Source of the DNA: Siphlonurus alternatus
Taxonomy: Eukaryota > Arthropoda > Insecta > Ephemeroptera > Siphlonuridae
Assembly: GCA_949825025.1 (NCBI GenBank)
Contig: OX463785.1
Coordinates: forward strand, 16,431,971 to 16,495,970
Length of the DNA: 64,000 nucleotides
Direction of reading: 5' to 3'
Each line of letters opens with the position of its first letter. Position 1 is the stretch's first letter. Under the pieces are notes generated by a model, which searched no databases, was not told the DNA's origin, and saw nothing but the letters and a program-made list of their open reading frames with translations. Shown in pieces: positions 1-10,880 of this stretch. Both the position numbers and the translations under genes were made by a program.

Positions 1-347
1 TTAATGGACGTGCCTCATGAAACACTCACATGGACATGATTCACATTTATCAAATGCTCGATCCGTACGAGACTTCTTTATAAGCTGCCACAATGCATTT
101 CATACAGTATGCATATACTGTAATATATTATATGCATGCACATGATAAATACCGTGTATATGCATACTATATCATAACACATGCATACATAATTACGTAT
201 ATAATCATACGTACTGCATGTATGCATATGCATATGCATATGCATACAGCTAATATCATACTGTACTGTATGCATATATATTAAACGAAATTATCCTAAA
301 GCAAATTATTCACGCTCTTTTATCACAAGTTAAGTTTCCATAATCAC
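1..347 (-). other. Intron 2 of MIC13 homologue (start), with a GCATAT simple repeat
   Basis: Sequence following the exon 2 donor. I see no continuation exon with MIC13 character here. Positions 219-247 are a short (TATGCA)n tract, self-complementary and embedded in further TGCATA-type palindromes (93-290). The two overlapping 63-65-residue open frames over this stretch come from that low-complexity sequence. Confidence 0.5.
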
Positions 348-570
348 CTTGACAGGTACATCTGTTAGAAGATTCGCTGTGTTTGCGTATGCTTTTTGGT
401 AGAGTTCAGTCGATTTCTTGGCATCGCCCCATAGTCCCTCCTCTCTTGTCCAGTAAATAAAACCACCGACTAGACCGGCTCGGACTCCAAACCTGCATGA
501 AACATAATTTATTAACTTAAAATTTTTCAAAATAATAGTTTATAGCTTACGAAATTAATCTATATGCCAT
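348..570 (-). CDS. MIC13: MIC13/QIL1 homologue, MICOS complex subunit, 5' two coding exons (partial)
   Basis: Spliced coding sequence on the minus strand: exon 1 is 570-551 (ATG plus 20 nt in all), the intron is 550-493 (58 bp, GTAAGC donor, TTTCATGCAG acceptor), and exon 2 is 492-348 (145 nt), followed by a donor AAG|GTGATT. The join keeps frame and yields 55 residues beginning MAYRLISFGVRAGLVGGF. An in-frame TGA six bases upstream of the ATG supports this start. Residues about 5-19 are a short hydrophobic segment with a GxxxGxxxG pattern (G9, G13, G17), then YWTREEGLWGD and a charged helix-like stretch. This order (N-terminal glycine-zipper membrane span, then a WGD-type motif) is how I recognise insect QIL1/MIC13. 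Family members are about 100-120 residues and bridge MICOS subcomplexes at inner-membrane crista junctions. The C-terminal half is not seen in 1-347 and should lie left of the window. The family assignment is from memory; the exon structure is read directly. Confidence 0.8.
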
Positions 571-728
571 TTTTCATCAAAATTTTCGTGGTTTTCGTTG
601 AAATTAATTTTTTCCGGTCCGTGCTACCGAGAGTAACAAGCTGAAACCCTGAAACAGCTGATTCGTCAAACGTAAGGCGCAAGGCGCAAAGCAGCAAGGC
701 GCCAGCAAGGCGCTCTGCTGCAAGCTGG
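571..728 (-). promoter_or_regulatory. Probable 5' UTR/promoter region of MIC13 homologue
   Basis: Lies directly upstream of the minus-strand ATG at 570. It contains a GC-richer patch (613-640) and a run of AAGGCGC-like units at 673-716 that is itself weakly palindromic (GCAGCAAGGCGCC against GGCGCTCTGCTGC). No TATA box is clear. The promoter role is inferred from position only. Confidence 0.4.
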
Positions 729-833
729 GGTATGACTGGAGCGTTATACCAGCGTTATACTCCCCACAAGCTACGAAATAAATATGCTATCAGTTCTTCT
801 GTAGTTCGTGGAGAATAATGCTCCAGTCATACC
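729..833. mobile_element. Foldback MITE, 105 bp (family K)
   Basis: Inverted termini GGTATGACTGGAGCGTTAT and ATAATGCTCCAGTCATACC. A second inner inverted pair (CTCCCCACAAGCTACGAA against GTAGTTCGTGGAG) makes most of the element able to fold on itself. It lies about 160 bp upstream of the MIC13 start codon. No target duplication was recognised. Confidence 0.7.
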
Positions 834-1775
834 AAAAGAAGCAGAAAAAATAAATGGTTAAAAGTTTTAAAATTAGTGCGCCTTTTTGTGCTCTGACAGA
901 TTCTGACATCTGGTGGCTAAATTTTGAAACTATGCAACTAGAAAGTGCTGCCATCTCTAGCAAGCAGATTGAAAATAAATTTTTTTTGGCTGCAAAAACG
1001 CGCCAAACCGACCATGTGCTCTTTTCTTGCTCTGTGAATTTTAGTTTTTAGTGCTTTTGTAAGATATTTTAATGTTAAAAATGTTTAAAACATTCACAAG
1101 AATTGTCTAAAATGCAAATAAACTATTCAACTGTTTGAGTTAGGGTTTATATTTATTATTTATACTAGAAAATGTGTTTTTAATGTGATCCAACAACCGG
1201 GTAAAAATTTGACAAGGGTTCCATGATATATGCTAGCTGATACGTGTTTTAACTTTAATTTATATCATTGGGACGCATTTTCTCCAAATTATATAGCAAC
1301 TTCAAGCTGTGTATTAATTGCAATAATAACCTTAAGGTACCTTAATTTAATCCACCTCACTTGCAGTCCATATATATATGGCACCCCGCGCGGTAAGTAC
1401 AGAATTTGATTATATTAATTTAATATATGTGATATATATCCTCCGAGAGATCCTACAGATCGAGCCATCGTTTTTCATTTCATGAAGCTATTTTTTTCAA
1501 TTTTTTAAGAACATTATTAGCATGTGCATGAAGGGTATTAAAGTGTATTACGTTTCAATGTATTTAGGATTGTAAATTCTCATATAATTTTTGGATATTA
1601 TTATAAGTATTAACGATTTGCGCATATATATATAGTTTCTTGTTAAATTTTATGGAAGATTTTAGATCAGAAAAATTTTGCATTTAATGAGACAACGTTT
1701 CCCATTGGTGGACGTTATTCCATTTGAACCAATGAATGAACAATTAGTAATCTCCGCGTAAAGTAACATATATTA
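834..1775. other. Intergenic; higher-complexity block 870-1040, otherwise AT-rich
   Basis: Positions 870-1040 are less AT-rich than their surroundings and hold two motifs resembling CTCF half-cores on the minus strand (CCACCAGATGTCAG, 916-903; AGATGGCAGC, about 956-947). A 65-residue open frame at 854-1051 shows no recognisable domain. The remainder is AT-rich spacer. Confidence 0.35.
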
Positions 1776-1920
1776 TAGGTCTGATGTTCGTAAATACACA
1801 ATTATATCAGAAAGAGTGGATTATTTATTGTGATGAACCTTCTCTGCACATGAAACATAAGGTTCATCACAAATCACAAATAATCGATTCTTTCTGATTG
1901 TGCATTTACGAACAGACCTA
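1776..1920. mobile_element. Foldback MITE, about 145 bp
   Basis: Near-complete palindrome. The left arm starts TAGGTCTG and continues with TTCGTAAATACACAATT; the right arm is AATTGTGCATTTACGAAC-like and ends CAGACCTA. The centre (ATGAACCTTCT..AGGTTCAT) also pairs. Outer TA dinucleotides fit a TA target site. A related single end lies at about 8231-8270 (AGTTCGTAAATGCACAATT). Confidence 0.75.
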
Positions 1921-2795
1921 TATAATAATATATGATCGAGAAGTTGAAGCATTGCAGCTATAATAATTTAATATATGCATATATAATATCACCTAAAACA
2001 TATTGGTATATAAAATTATGTTAAATATTTTTATACTGCATAATTATGTACCCTAAAAAGTGTTCGCAATTTTTTGTAATCCGTTCAATTAATAGCTGAA
2101 GCATAAATTTAATATTAAATCAACGTAAATTAAACAGCTTTTAAAATTATTCTTACAAATTGATCTATCAACAAGCTGAAATCGCCCATACCCATACATT
2201 AATTTATTAGATTTATGAAACCAAATTATCTGAGCTAGTAATCATATGTCTTTCTTTTTACTGCATACTTTGTATATAGCCCTCACAAAACGTTTTAGAA
2301 TGTCAAATATAAATTTGTTTCGAAATTATAATACTACTGCTCAAAATCGGAAATGTAATAGATCTGATGTTAATTTAAAAATCATCTATAATATATATAT
2401 ATATATATATATAATATGCCTTTTAGTAACGGTGCTTATGCGGAGAAGCCTTGTGGTAAATTGTGTGGGTAAATTTTTATTCAAGCGAAAGATTAAATAA
2501 GGACAATCTCTTTGAGATCGATGACAGCTGATTCTGCGGAGTTTGGAGCTCAGAAACGGCCTTTATTGTTCCTTTTTCGTCTCAAAAGAAGACAAGTCCA
2601 CACAAGGCTTTTTTGCTTACAATTTTAATAATGTTAATTTTTTAGTTTTAATTTGATGTATAACATGTTTATGTTACCATCGTGCTTCATGTTTTAATTT
2701 GCCTGCCAATTCGTGCGAATTCCTGTGGACACCCTATATATTATAATATATGCTCCACGCGACATGGTATTGCAACTTTTTATTTTTATATATAT
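1921..2795. other. AT-rich spacer with a short (TA)n tract
   Basis: No gene seen. An (AT)n run lies at about 2389-2413. The 84-codon open frame at 2246-2500 crosses this repeat and shows no domain. Positions 2500-2610 are slightly GC-richer without a recognised feature. Confidence 0.4.
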
Positions 2796-2972
2796 ATTTT
2801 TTAGAGCCCGGGAAGTCCGCCTCGTGACGTCACAAAAAGGACTTTCAATATTTTTTTTAAAAATAGTTCCCGGGCTCTAAAAAATCTGAAAAAAATCAAG
2901 GTAGCATAACTTTGCACCCTCTATCCTCTATCCATGCATTTCTGCAATAAAAAAATTTGGTCGATACTCCAT
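2796..2972. mobile_element. Foldback element family A, subfamily A1, left-truncated
   Basis: The right arm is intact: TGACGTCAC, then a TTTCAATATTTTT segment, AGTTCCCGGGCTC, AAAAATCTGAAAAAAATC, a GCACCCTCTATCC segment and the end GGTCGATACTCCAT. The left arm is reduced to TTAGAGCCCGGGAA by deletion. Sequence identity with the copies at 15235 and 53798 is evident by eye. Confidence 0.8.
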
Positions 2973-3703
2973 ATTTTTCCCCCTGTTTTCTGTGCTTGTA
3001 ATTGATATAAATTATATTTTTAAATTTAAGTTACGTTTAAATTTTACGTTATATATTTGTAATTAAAATTTTTTAATAATAAATTATTATGAAAATGTAA
3101 AATCATATATGATTAAAAACTGTCAGCTATAGCCGATGTAGTTTTAAAGATGATTATATATATTACAATTTCATGTACATATTTTTATTATTATTACTAT
3201 TTATTTATCTATAGGACATATGCATAGTATACTATTATTAAGACATCCCATTTGCCAAAGAAATATTATTTTCATTGTTTCATTGTGTTATTTTATTATA
3301 GTCTCTATTCTATATTGCACTGTTTCCAAAACTATTATAATGTTATATAAAAAAATAAATTCTTAATTTGATCCATATTTTTTACTTTTTCGTAGTAAGA
3401 TCCTTTCTAAATATATTTCAATTTTATAATATTTACAGTTATAAAACTATATTTTTTATATATTTTTTTATCAATAAATAATGTAATAAAACAAACATTA
3501 TTACACAATATTATTATAATAGTATATAGAGTGTAATTAAATACAATGCGGTTGAGTTAAAAGAGGAAAGCACAAGTTAAAAGGTTTTATGCTGTAGTGA
3601 GAGGGATATGGGAGAAAATACCGCATTAATCCGAGCTCTCTTGCTTATTGTGTTTAATTCCTAAGCGAGGAGAAGCACAGACATGTGAATGCCCACAGAG
3701 GCC
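2973..3703. other. AT-rich spacer
   Basis: Nothing recognisable apart from a modestly GC-richer stretch at 3545-3700 leading into the repeat at 3704. Confidence 0.4.
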
Positions 3704-4010
3704 GTGTCTCATTTAAAGAATGCGAACTAAAAGTGTATACACTTCAAATACTAATTTAGTATAAATACTTATTTTAAATGAGACAACTTTACTGTAAACT
3801 AGCGCCAACACTTCGTAGTGTCAAAAGTTGGAAACATTTGCATCAGCTGATCAATGTTAAAAAATTTAGTGTCTGTGTTAGTGTTTGAAGTTGCTATTTC
3901 AAACACTAAATACTAGACCCTTCAAACCCTTCAAATACTTGAACACTTGCGCTAATTGAGACAACAGTTAGTGTCAATATGGCGTCAACACTTCAAAAAA
4001 TTGACAATCG
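3704..4010. mobile_element. Composite inverted-repeat element with GTGTCTCATTTAA-type ends
   Basis: The terminus occurs three times: GTGTCTCATTTAA at 3705, TTAAATGAGACAAC at 3774-3787 and GCTAATTGAGACAAC at 3951-3965. The 80-bp unit 3705-3785 is a palindrome. About 50 bp following each right-facing terminus is a diverged direct duplication (ACTAGCGCCAACACTTCG against ATATGGCGTCAACACTTC). This looks like a MITE that was duplicated or inserted beside itself. Confidence 0.5.
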
Positions 4011-6858
4011 ATAATGTGTTTAGTGTGCATTTTTGTGTATTGGCATTCATTCAGAGAGTATGATACTGGTGGATATGAGACAATACAAGGCTTTGTCTGT
4101 TGTAGGGAGAACAGACTGCATGCAGAAATATGCGGAAATAGCATGAGCACAATTCAATATTTATATCATGTTAATAAAATTGTTGTAATTATTTATTAAT
4201 TTTAAAATCAGAGTAATTAGAATTTTGATAAAATTGCTAATTGTTAATTAAAAAATATACAGTGCTATACTGTCCAAAAAATGGATAATCTCGGATAAAA
4301 AATTGTTATGTCATTTTGAAAATTCAAAGTAAAAATGTGTATTTCCGTTTTCCGTTTTTTTTTTTAATATCTTTTTTTTTTTTTTTTAAATCGACTTATG
4401 GTAGGTTTTGATTTGAAACGACTCATTTGACTTTGGGTGACTAGAGAAAGATTTAGAAATAATTTTAACTTCAAAATTAGTTGAAACATGCATGTATTGG
4501 AAGCTCAATATAATATATTCATGCATCAAATTTATTACAATTATTATTAGAGTTTTCCATGCAATGAGTGAACTACGAAATTATATTCACTTCAGTCAAT
4601 ATTTTATCATATAATTATTATTCTTTGATTTTATTCCTTAAAATTTTAATAATTTACTTATAATTCGATGTACTTTCAGTAATAAAAGTAATTATGATCT
4701 ATATAACTGACTATATGACTAAATTTTTTCAACAATATTTAAGAAATATTATATTACATTTATAGATTTTTTTTTTTATAAATATAGTGTGACAAAATTA
4801 ACAGTAGAAAGATGTAACAGAGAAGAATATAAATGTTAAAGATTAGAGAGAGAGAGAAAGAAAGAAGGGAGTAGAAAGAGAAGGGTTTTCGAGCTTTTTA
4901 TTAGCTGGAGTAAAGCCAAGAGGTTTCGCCAGCTTGAATGTTCTTCCCAGGCAGCATGCAGCAGAATAGCCAGAGCGACAGAAGGCAAATACGGACAAGG
5001 GTCCAACCACCAGCCAAGATGCTGCTGTTACATACAACACAAACACTGACATATAAACTATATGTCAACGTCATTATCTATCATATAATGTAAATTTAAT
5101 TTAAATATTAAAATTTATAACTAATTCACTGACTTATTTTATATAAGAATTCTATCTAATTCAGTTTAATTTGATTTCAGTATTATTCAAGTCTTGGAAC
5201 TCTAATAGTTTTGACTTTAAAGTAAATTTCGTCATGATAAGAAAAGGTGACTTGGACTTGAATACTGCAGACCCTAAAGCTATCTAGTTTGATGCGCCAA
5301 ATACAAACTTTGTTCTTATTGTATTGTAAAGAGGCCTTAAAAAAAATCCTTGCTTCTATTTTCCTTCGTTTACTTTTACTGTAATTTGTACTTGCACTCT
5401 TGATTTTAAGATTAATATTGTAATTTTATGTTTATTTTTATTTGTCAATGGTAATAGTTATTTGGGGGCAAATACAAAAATCTTAAGCCTCTAATATTAT
5501 AGCAATACAATTAAATAATACTTAGGAAAATATTTCAATAATCAGAACTTGAATTTTTCTGGTCAGTAGTACTTTTCATGATAAATTGAACAATCAAATA
5601 CATTTATTTTATTGATTAAATTAAATTAAATGGACAAAAAAATACTATACTGTATTTTAACTGTTTTTTTTTTGTTTTTTTTTTAATAAATTAAATTCCT
5701 CTCTCGAAAATTATTAAAAAAAATCATAATATTATTTCTCTGTAACCATTATTTTTTAATCGTAACAAAATTTATTCGATTTATTCAGACTATAATTATC
5801 CGTTGAAATGCTAAATTTAAAAAAAAAAAAAATTATCACAATATCAATATTGAATATGATAATAATTGTTATTTTCAATATTTTCATTAATATAATTTGC
5901 AACTGCAGATTCGTTACATTTAAATTTTGTTGAAATCTCAAAAGAAAAGGAAATTTTTTTTTCAATTTTCGTAAATAAATAAAAAGTAATCAAGAATCAA
6001 TTTCATACAAAATAAGTAAAAAATAACAGAAATATTCAATCTTTTTATTTAAATGAAATGAAAATCACATTATAATAAAAAAAATACGATTTTTTTTTTA
6101 AGAAAATAATTCTGTTTTGAAGAATTGTCATTTTTATTTCGACCATCACAGCTGAAAAATTTCACTAAAAGAGAAAAATTATCTCTTAAATAATAAAAAA
6201 AACAAAACTCTCTTTTGAAAAGTTTCCAAATAATTTAATATAATTAAAAAAAAAAATACACCTTTTCAAAAATCAGGTGACATTTAAATTATTTGTTATT
6301 CTAATGACATAAGCTTGCATATAAAATCGATAAAAATAAATGAGAAGTATTTTAATATACAAAGCACGTAAATGACATAAGAAATTTTGTTTTTCACCCT
6401 CTCAGCGGAAGAAGCCAAAACAATCTGTTGCCATAGAAACCAAATAAATTGAGAAAATGTTTTTATCTGTGCCTTGTTATGCAGAAAATTTTGGAGTTAA
6501 GCCAAATATAATTGTCCTTATGGAACAAAAGAAAACGTAAAAAAAAGGAGGAAAGTGATTTATTTTGTAGAATATAATAATATAAACAACGAAAATTGTT
6601 TTCAAAATATTTATAATTGTAATATAATATATGAAGATTTCAACAAGGTGTATTTATTAAGTTTCAATATATATTATAATTAATGTAGAGTAAATTCTGT
6701 TTGAGAATGTACACTTTGGGAAGCCTGATTTGCTAATAAGCTTTAAAGAGATGCAGTTTGTGATACTTTGGTGTATAGTGAACAACAGTTAATGGCATCT
6801 GCTGTTTTAAAGGACCTTCCCAACTGAGGTTTCCACGTTTTGTCATTTAAATTATACA
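4011..6858. other. AT-rich spacer, no gene
   Basis: Long A+T-rich stretch with homopolymer runs. A short GAGA/GAAA patch lies at 4839-4885, and a moderately complex region at 4880-5050 carries a 69-residue minus-strand open frame without recognisable similarity. Positions 6710-6858 are more complex sequence just beyond the LINE tail; no function was seen. Confidence 0.45.
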
Positions 6859-7810
6859 AGAATAGAATAGAATAGAATATAGAATATATTTATTCGACCA
6901 CTGGCGGTAATACAGCAACAAATTGTTACAATACTGCATGAGTCTTGTCAAAAAATATCACATATATACGTACAGTACAACACATAAACACAAAATATAC
7001 ACAATTACATTAAAGAGTCTATATGATCCGAGACACTGCAATATATTGAATAATATTAATAAATAAGCACATTTTAGTTCAGTCTTCTTAGTCTTGAAAG
7101 CACAAAACAGTTTCAATCCACAATTCACATGCATTAATCAATATTCATATATGTTTTATACTACAACACAAATACAAAACTTTGAGGAATTTACAAAAAT
7201 TTATTTTGAATATTTAATTAAATTTTTTAATGTTATAAATTTAAAAATATCTTTATCAACTATCCTGAATTCATCATGAAAAAATAATTTAACATCATAA
7301 TACTCTTTATCTACTAATATTTTCTTTAGTAAGTTTTTGAACAACGTATCATTTAATACATTTCTTAATAAACCAGGAAGTTGATCATAATATTTTGATG
7401 TTTGATAATAAGCACTTTTCTTAGTAATTGATTTACCATGTATAGGAATAACAACTTTAGACTTATTTCTTGTATTATAAGAGTGAACTTCATTATGTGT
7501 TAAATATAAATGTTCATTTTTTCTCTTGAACATAATACAATTAAAGATATACATTGCAGGCAACGTCATTATTCCCAAAGATTTAAAATTAGTTTTACAG
7601 GATTCTTTTTGTTTTAATTTTTTTAATATTCTTATTGATCTCTTTTGAAGAATGAAAATGCTTTTAAGATTCAAATCATTTGTACCCCAGAATATTATAT
7701 TTAAAGACAGTAAAGAATGAATATATGCGTAATATACTGATAACATAGTAGCAGGTGATACTGAATTTTTGATTGAGAATAAAGCGAAATTCGCAGAGTT
7801 TAATAAACTT
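6859..7810 (-). mobile_element. Non-LTR retrotransposon (LINE), 3' fragment with reverse transcriptase C-terminus
   Basis: A minus-strand frame open from about 7805 to 7201 encodes a product containing VYYAYIHSLLSLNIIFWG, then an IFILQKRSIRIL segment, and near the end YYDQLPGLLRN. This is the usual order at the C-terminus of CR1/Jockey-type reverse transcriptases (Y-x-A-x-x-H-S..W-G, then LQK-R-x-I-R, then a WNxLP-like motif). The frame has no start of its own and is cut at its 5' side by a stop at about 7815, so it is a 5'-truncated copy. The 3' untranslated part ends at 6859-6884 in a TATTC-type pentanucleotide repeat after GAATAAATA, a typical LINE tail. No endonuclease or catalytic YxDD region is present. 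Inactive by itself. Confidence 0.8.
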
Positions 7811-8909
7811 TAAATAAACTTTAAACAAAATTGAAAGCCTTTTCTTTCTTTTTTCTTTTTTTATTTACCCTCACATAAAAATTTTGAAGTTATGTGCCTT
7901 ATTTGACAACACACATACTGAAAAAAGTACATTAATATTAATTATGGCTGTTCATATAGTATTTTATATTTGTTTATTAAAAAAATTATTTCATTATTGT
8001 ATATAAAGTTATATAAAATAACGCCATGCAGATTAAAAAAAAAAAAAGACAACAAAAATTTGCGATAAAGCTCAATTTGAATATAAACAGATAGAAAAAC
8101 AAAATACCATCTAGGAGACTTTTATTCGATCACTTAAGTGTTGATTTTGTTTTCATTGATTAATCCCGTATTTTTTTCAAATATGAGGCAAAGTGACAAT
8201 ATTAATTTCTCTTGTCATTAAAATTGTATTAGGTCAGTTCGTAAATGCACAATTGATTAATAGAAGGAAAATTTGTCGCATATATGCACGGGCTAATCCT
8301 TTTTTTATTATGTAAATTTCGTGTCCATGAAAGAGATAATAAAATAAAAATCTTATTTTTGATTCTTATAATATCTGATTCCGTAATATTATACGAACAA
8401 ATCTACTATCTAACAAAAATTATTGTTGCTTAATTCGCAAATGCATCAAAGTTTACTGTTAGCAACTTGAAATTTGACAATGTTAATTTTTTTTTTTTTT
8501 TTCAAATAAAGTAACAATGAAAATATGGGTTGTATATTACGACCTTAGCTAGGAATATACTGCAGTTTGTTTAGCCTCAATTTTTAAAATTTAAAAAATG
8601 TAGAATGCTGAATTTGTAAATATTTTCTCATGTTATAAAAACAACACTGTAATAAATCAATAAATATTTTTTATATCTATAAGAATTTTTTTTAACATAA
8701 TATTATTACATAAAAAACAGACATACTATAATAAAATGTCTGTACAATATTTTCTCTTACATAACATTAACAAAATATACCGTATATATTTTTTGCTTAT
8801 ACAAGAGCTTTTTGTATGATCATAAAACCTTGTGTTTAAGATCACTTTTCATTGGTATATATGATGGTATAGGATAGCGAAGGTTTAAGGAGAATGTCTC
8901 TTATACAGA
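7811..8909. other. AT-rich spacer
   Basis: No gene. A single diverged end of the 1776-type MITE lies at about 8231-8270. Confidence 0.4.
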
Positions 8910-9101
8910 CTAGACCCTCATACTGTAAAGGTATATTGGGACAGTTGCCTGTCAACATAAATAAGCAAAAGAACATCAAAGTGCCACATTTACTACAGAA
9001 CGTTCTATAATGAAATTCATGTTGAAATTTTGTGACGTCACAGAAACATTAATGTAAGAAAATTTTGATGGAATTTTGAATCTTTACAGTATGAAGAGAC
9101 A
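8910..9101. mobile_element. Probable foldback element
   Basis: Imperfect inverted ends: AGACCCTCATACTGTAAAG at 8911-8930 and TCTTTACAGTATGAAGAGAC at 9081-9100. The interior contains TGTGACGTCACAG. Only about 14 of 19 terminal bases pair, so the boundaries are approximate. Confidence 0.5.
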
Positions 9102-9152
9102 GCTGATTAGGGCGGAAGTTATATCTTTGTAATTCAATAATAAAGTGATAAT

Positions 9153-9295
9153 GGGGGTGATTCTTGAAAGAGAGTTATCCAGAAAGTTATCCAGCATTCT
9201 CACTATAATAATATATATAAGAGCGCCAACCTAATTCAATGGCACTGAATGTGGTTAATGAAAAATCTGGATAACACCCTTCGTGTATCGCGTCC
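9153..9295. mobile_element. Foldback MITE, 143 bp, related to family B
   Basis: The left end GGGGGTGATTCTTGAAAG is followed by AGTTATCCAG; the right end is CTGGATAAC followed by CTTCGTGTATCGCGTCC. The outer ends resemble family B (GGGTGCGATTCACGAAG). The 70-residue minus-strand frame over it (9187-9399) is incidental. Confidence 0.65.
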
Positions 9296-10635
9296 ATTAA
9301 TGTGTATTGTACAGTATGTTTGTAAAATCTTGAATGGTGATGCAAATTTTGTTCATTAAATATTTTCGTATATACTTGCAATAAGGTCGATTGTTCCAAT
9401 AAAATCAGGTTGTTTTGAGATTTCTAATTTAAGACTACTCTATTTAATTAAAAAAATTTATTATAAAATAAATCATTAAATATACATAAAATTATTGCTA
9501 TCAACTAATTGTTGAAATTCGCAATTTTAAAATTAATTAAAAAAGTTTACCTTCAGAAGTTGTACTTTAATATTGGTTGAAAAGTTCACTTTTTTTTGTA
9601 ATCATCTGTACTCTCTTTTATGGGCAATGTTAAGAAATTAAAGTTTAACCAATGTTCCATAACTTAAAAGTTAATTTTAAAAGAAGAAGTAAATAACTTT
9701 CTAATTGGAAACACACGCTCACAAACCTGAAGTAAAAAAAAAAAAAAAAATGTTAACGTGTTAAAAATAAAACCATATATTTATAGATGTTACAGCGATA
9801 TTTTGATTTTTCTTCCTAAATTTTGAATTGAATTTTTCTCTAAATTGATATTATACTACTTGTATATAGTAACATTAATTTTAAGAAAAAAATTAATATA
9901 AAATTTATTGTTAACTGCCTTGTGAGTTTTATGCTACTATAAATATTTCAAAGTATTAAAAGTATAAAACATGTATGCAATTTACTTTTAATTGCAGTGC
10001 ATTCATTTTACCTTTCTTTTAATGGTGCTAAATTACAAACAGAATCGTGTCAAGTATAATAAAAAAAGTAACTGTTCCGATAATGAGATATTGTTACAGT
10101 TTTTCCATGTCCTAGATTTCTGTATAATTACAAACATATATTTATAACAATCCACTACATTGACGAAACAAAGTTGGTGAAAATAAAATTAATGATAAAA
10201 TTTATACTCTTATTTGAACTTATTAAAAAATGTATTTTGATTAATTATAAATACTGTACAAATATATTAAAAATCATTCACATTCTTAATCTGTTTGCTA
10301 TAGTAAGTTAGCAGAAAAATTATACTTTTCTACCACATACAAATTAATAAATAGGCTAATTTCTGTGCAGTAAGCCTTTATCTGAAGTAGATGTATAAAC
10401 TCGGGGAAAAAATACTACCAATCCATATTTTTTATGACAAAGTTCATTTTATTACAAATTTCATCCCGCCATGTTGAAAAGTACATTTGTAAATAGTGCA
10501 TTTGACCTTCATAAGCTTCATTTCAAAATATTGACTTTAAAAAAACTGCAATCGTTTTTAACTGCATTTCATGTCACCTTTAATGTTCAATATTTTCCAA
10601 TGCCATGGTGAATTGAAAATATTTTTATATATGTA
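9296..10635. other. AT-rich spacer
   Basis: No gene, RNA or repeat structure recognised. Confidence 0.4.
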
Positions 10636-10880
10636 AAAAACAACATATTCGGTGTAGATTTTGAGTAATTCTTATGAAAAGATACTGATTTGACTAAAAG
10701 TAACAGCAGTCCCCATTTAAAACTATGCTAATCTTTTAAAATGCTTATTATCTCGAAAACTTCACCAACTTTTGTTTATTTGTTTACATGATATCTGAAA
10801 CGTTTGCTAAAATTTTCAGAGTTGTGTACCAAATATTAAGCCTATTTTTCTTACCACTGATATATTAATTATCTTTGTGG
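10636..10880 (+). repeat. Unclassified interspersed repeat N, copy 1
   Basis: Direct-orientation similarity with 34190-34450. Shared blocks include TGATTTGACTAAAAGT, CACAGCAGTCCCCATTTAAA (AACAGC here), AAAATTTTCAGAGT and TACCAC. No coding frame, no obvious terminal repeats. Orientation is arbitrary. Confidence 0.7.

Noticed and set aside
219..247. CRISPR-like or satellite array of GCATAT units
   Set aside because: The repeats are 6 bp with no spacers; simple sequence only.
854..1051. 65-residue open frame beside the MIC13 upstream region
   Set aside because: No domain, signal peptide or splice support. The surrounding motif content fits regulatory sequence better.
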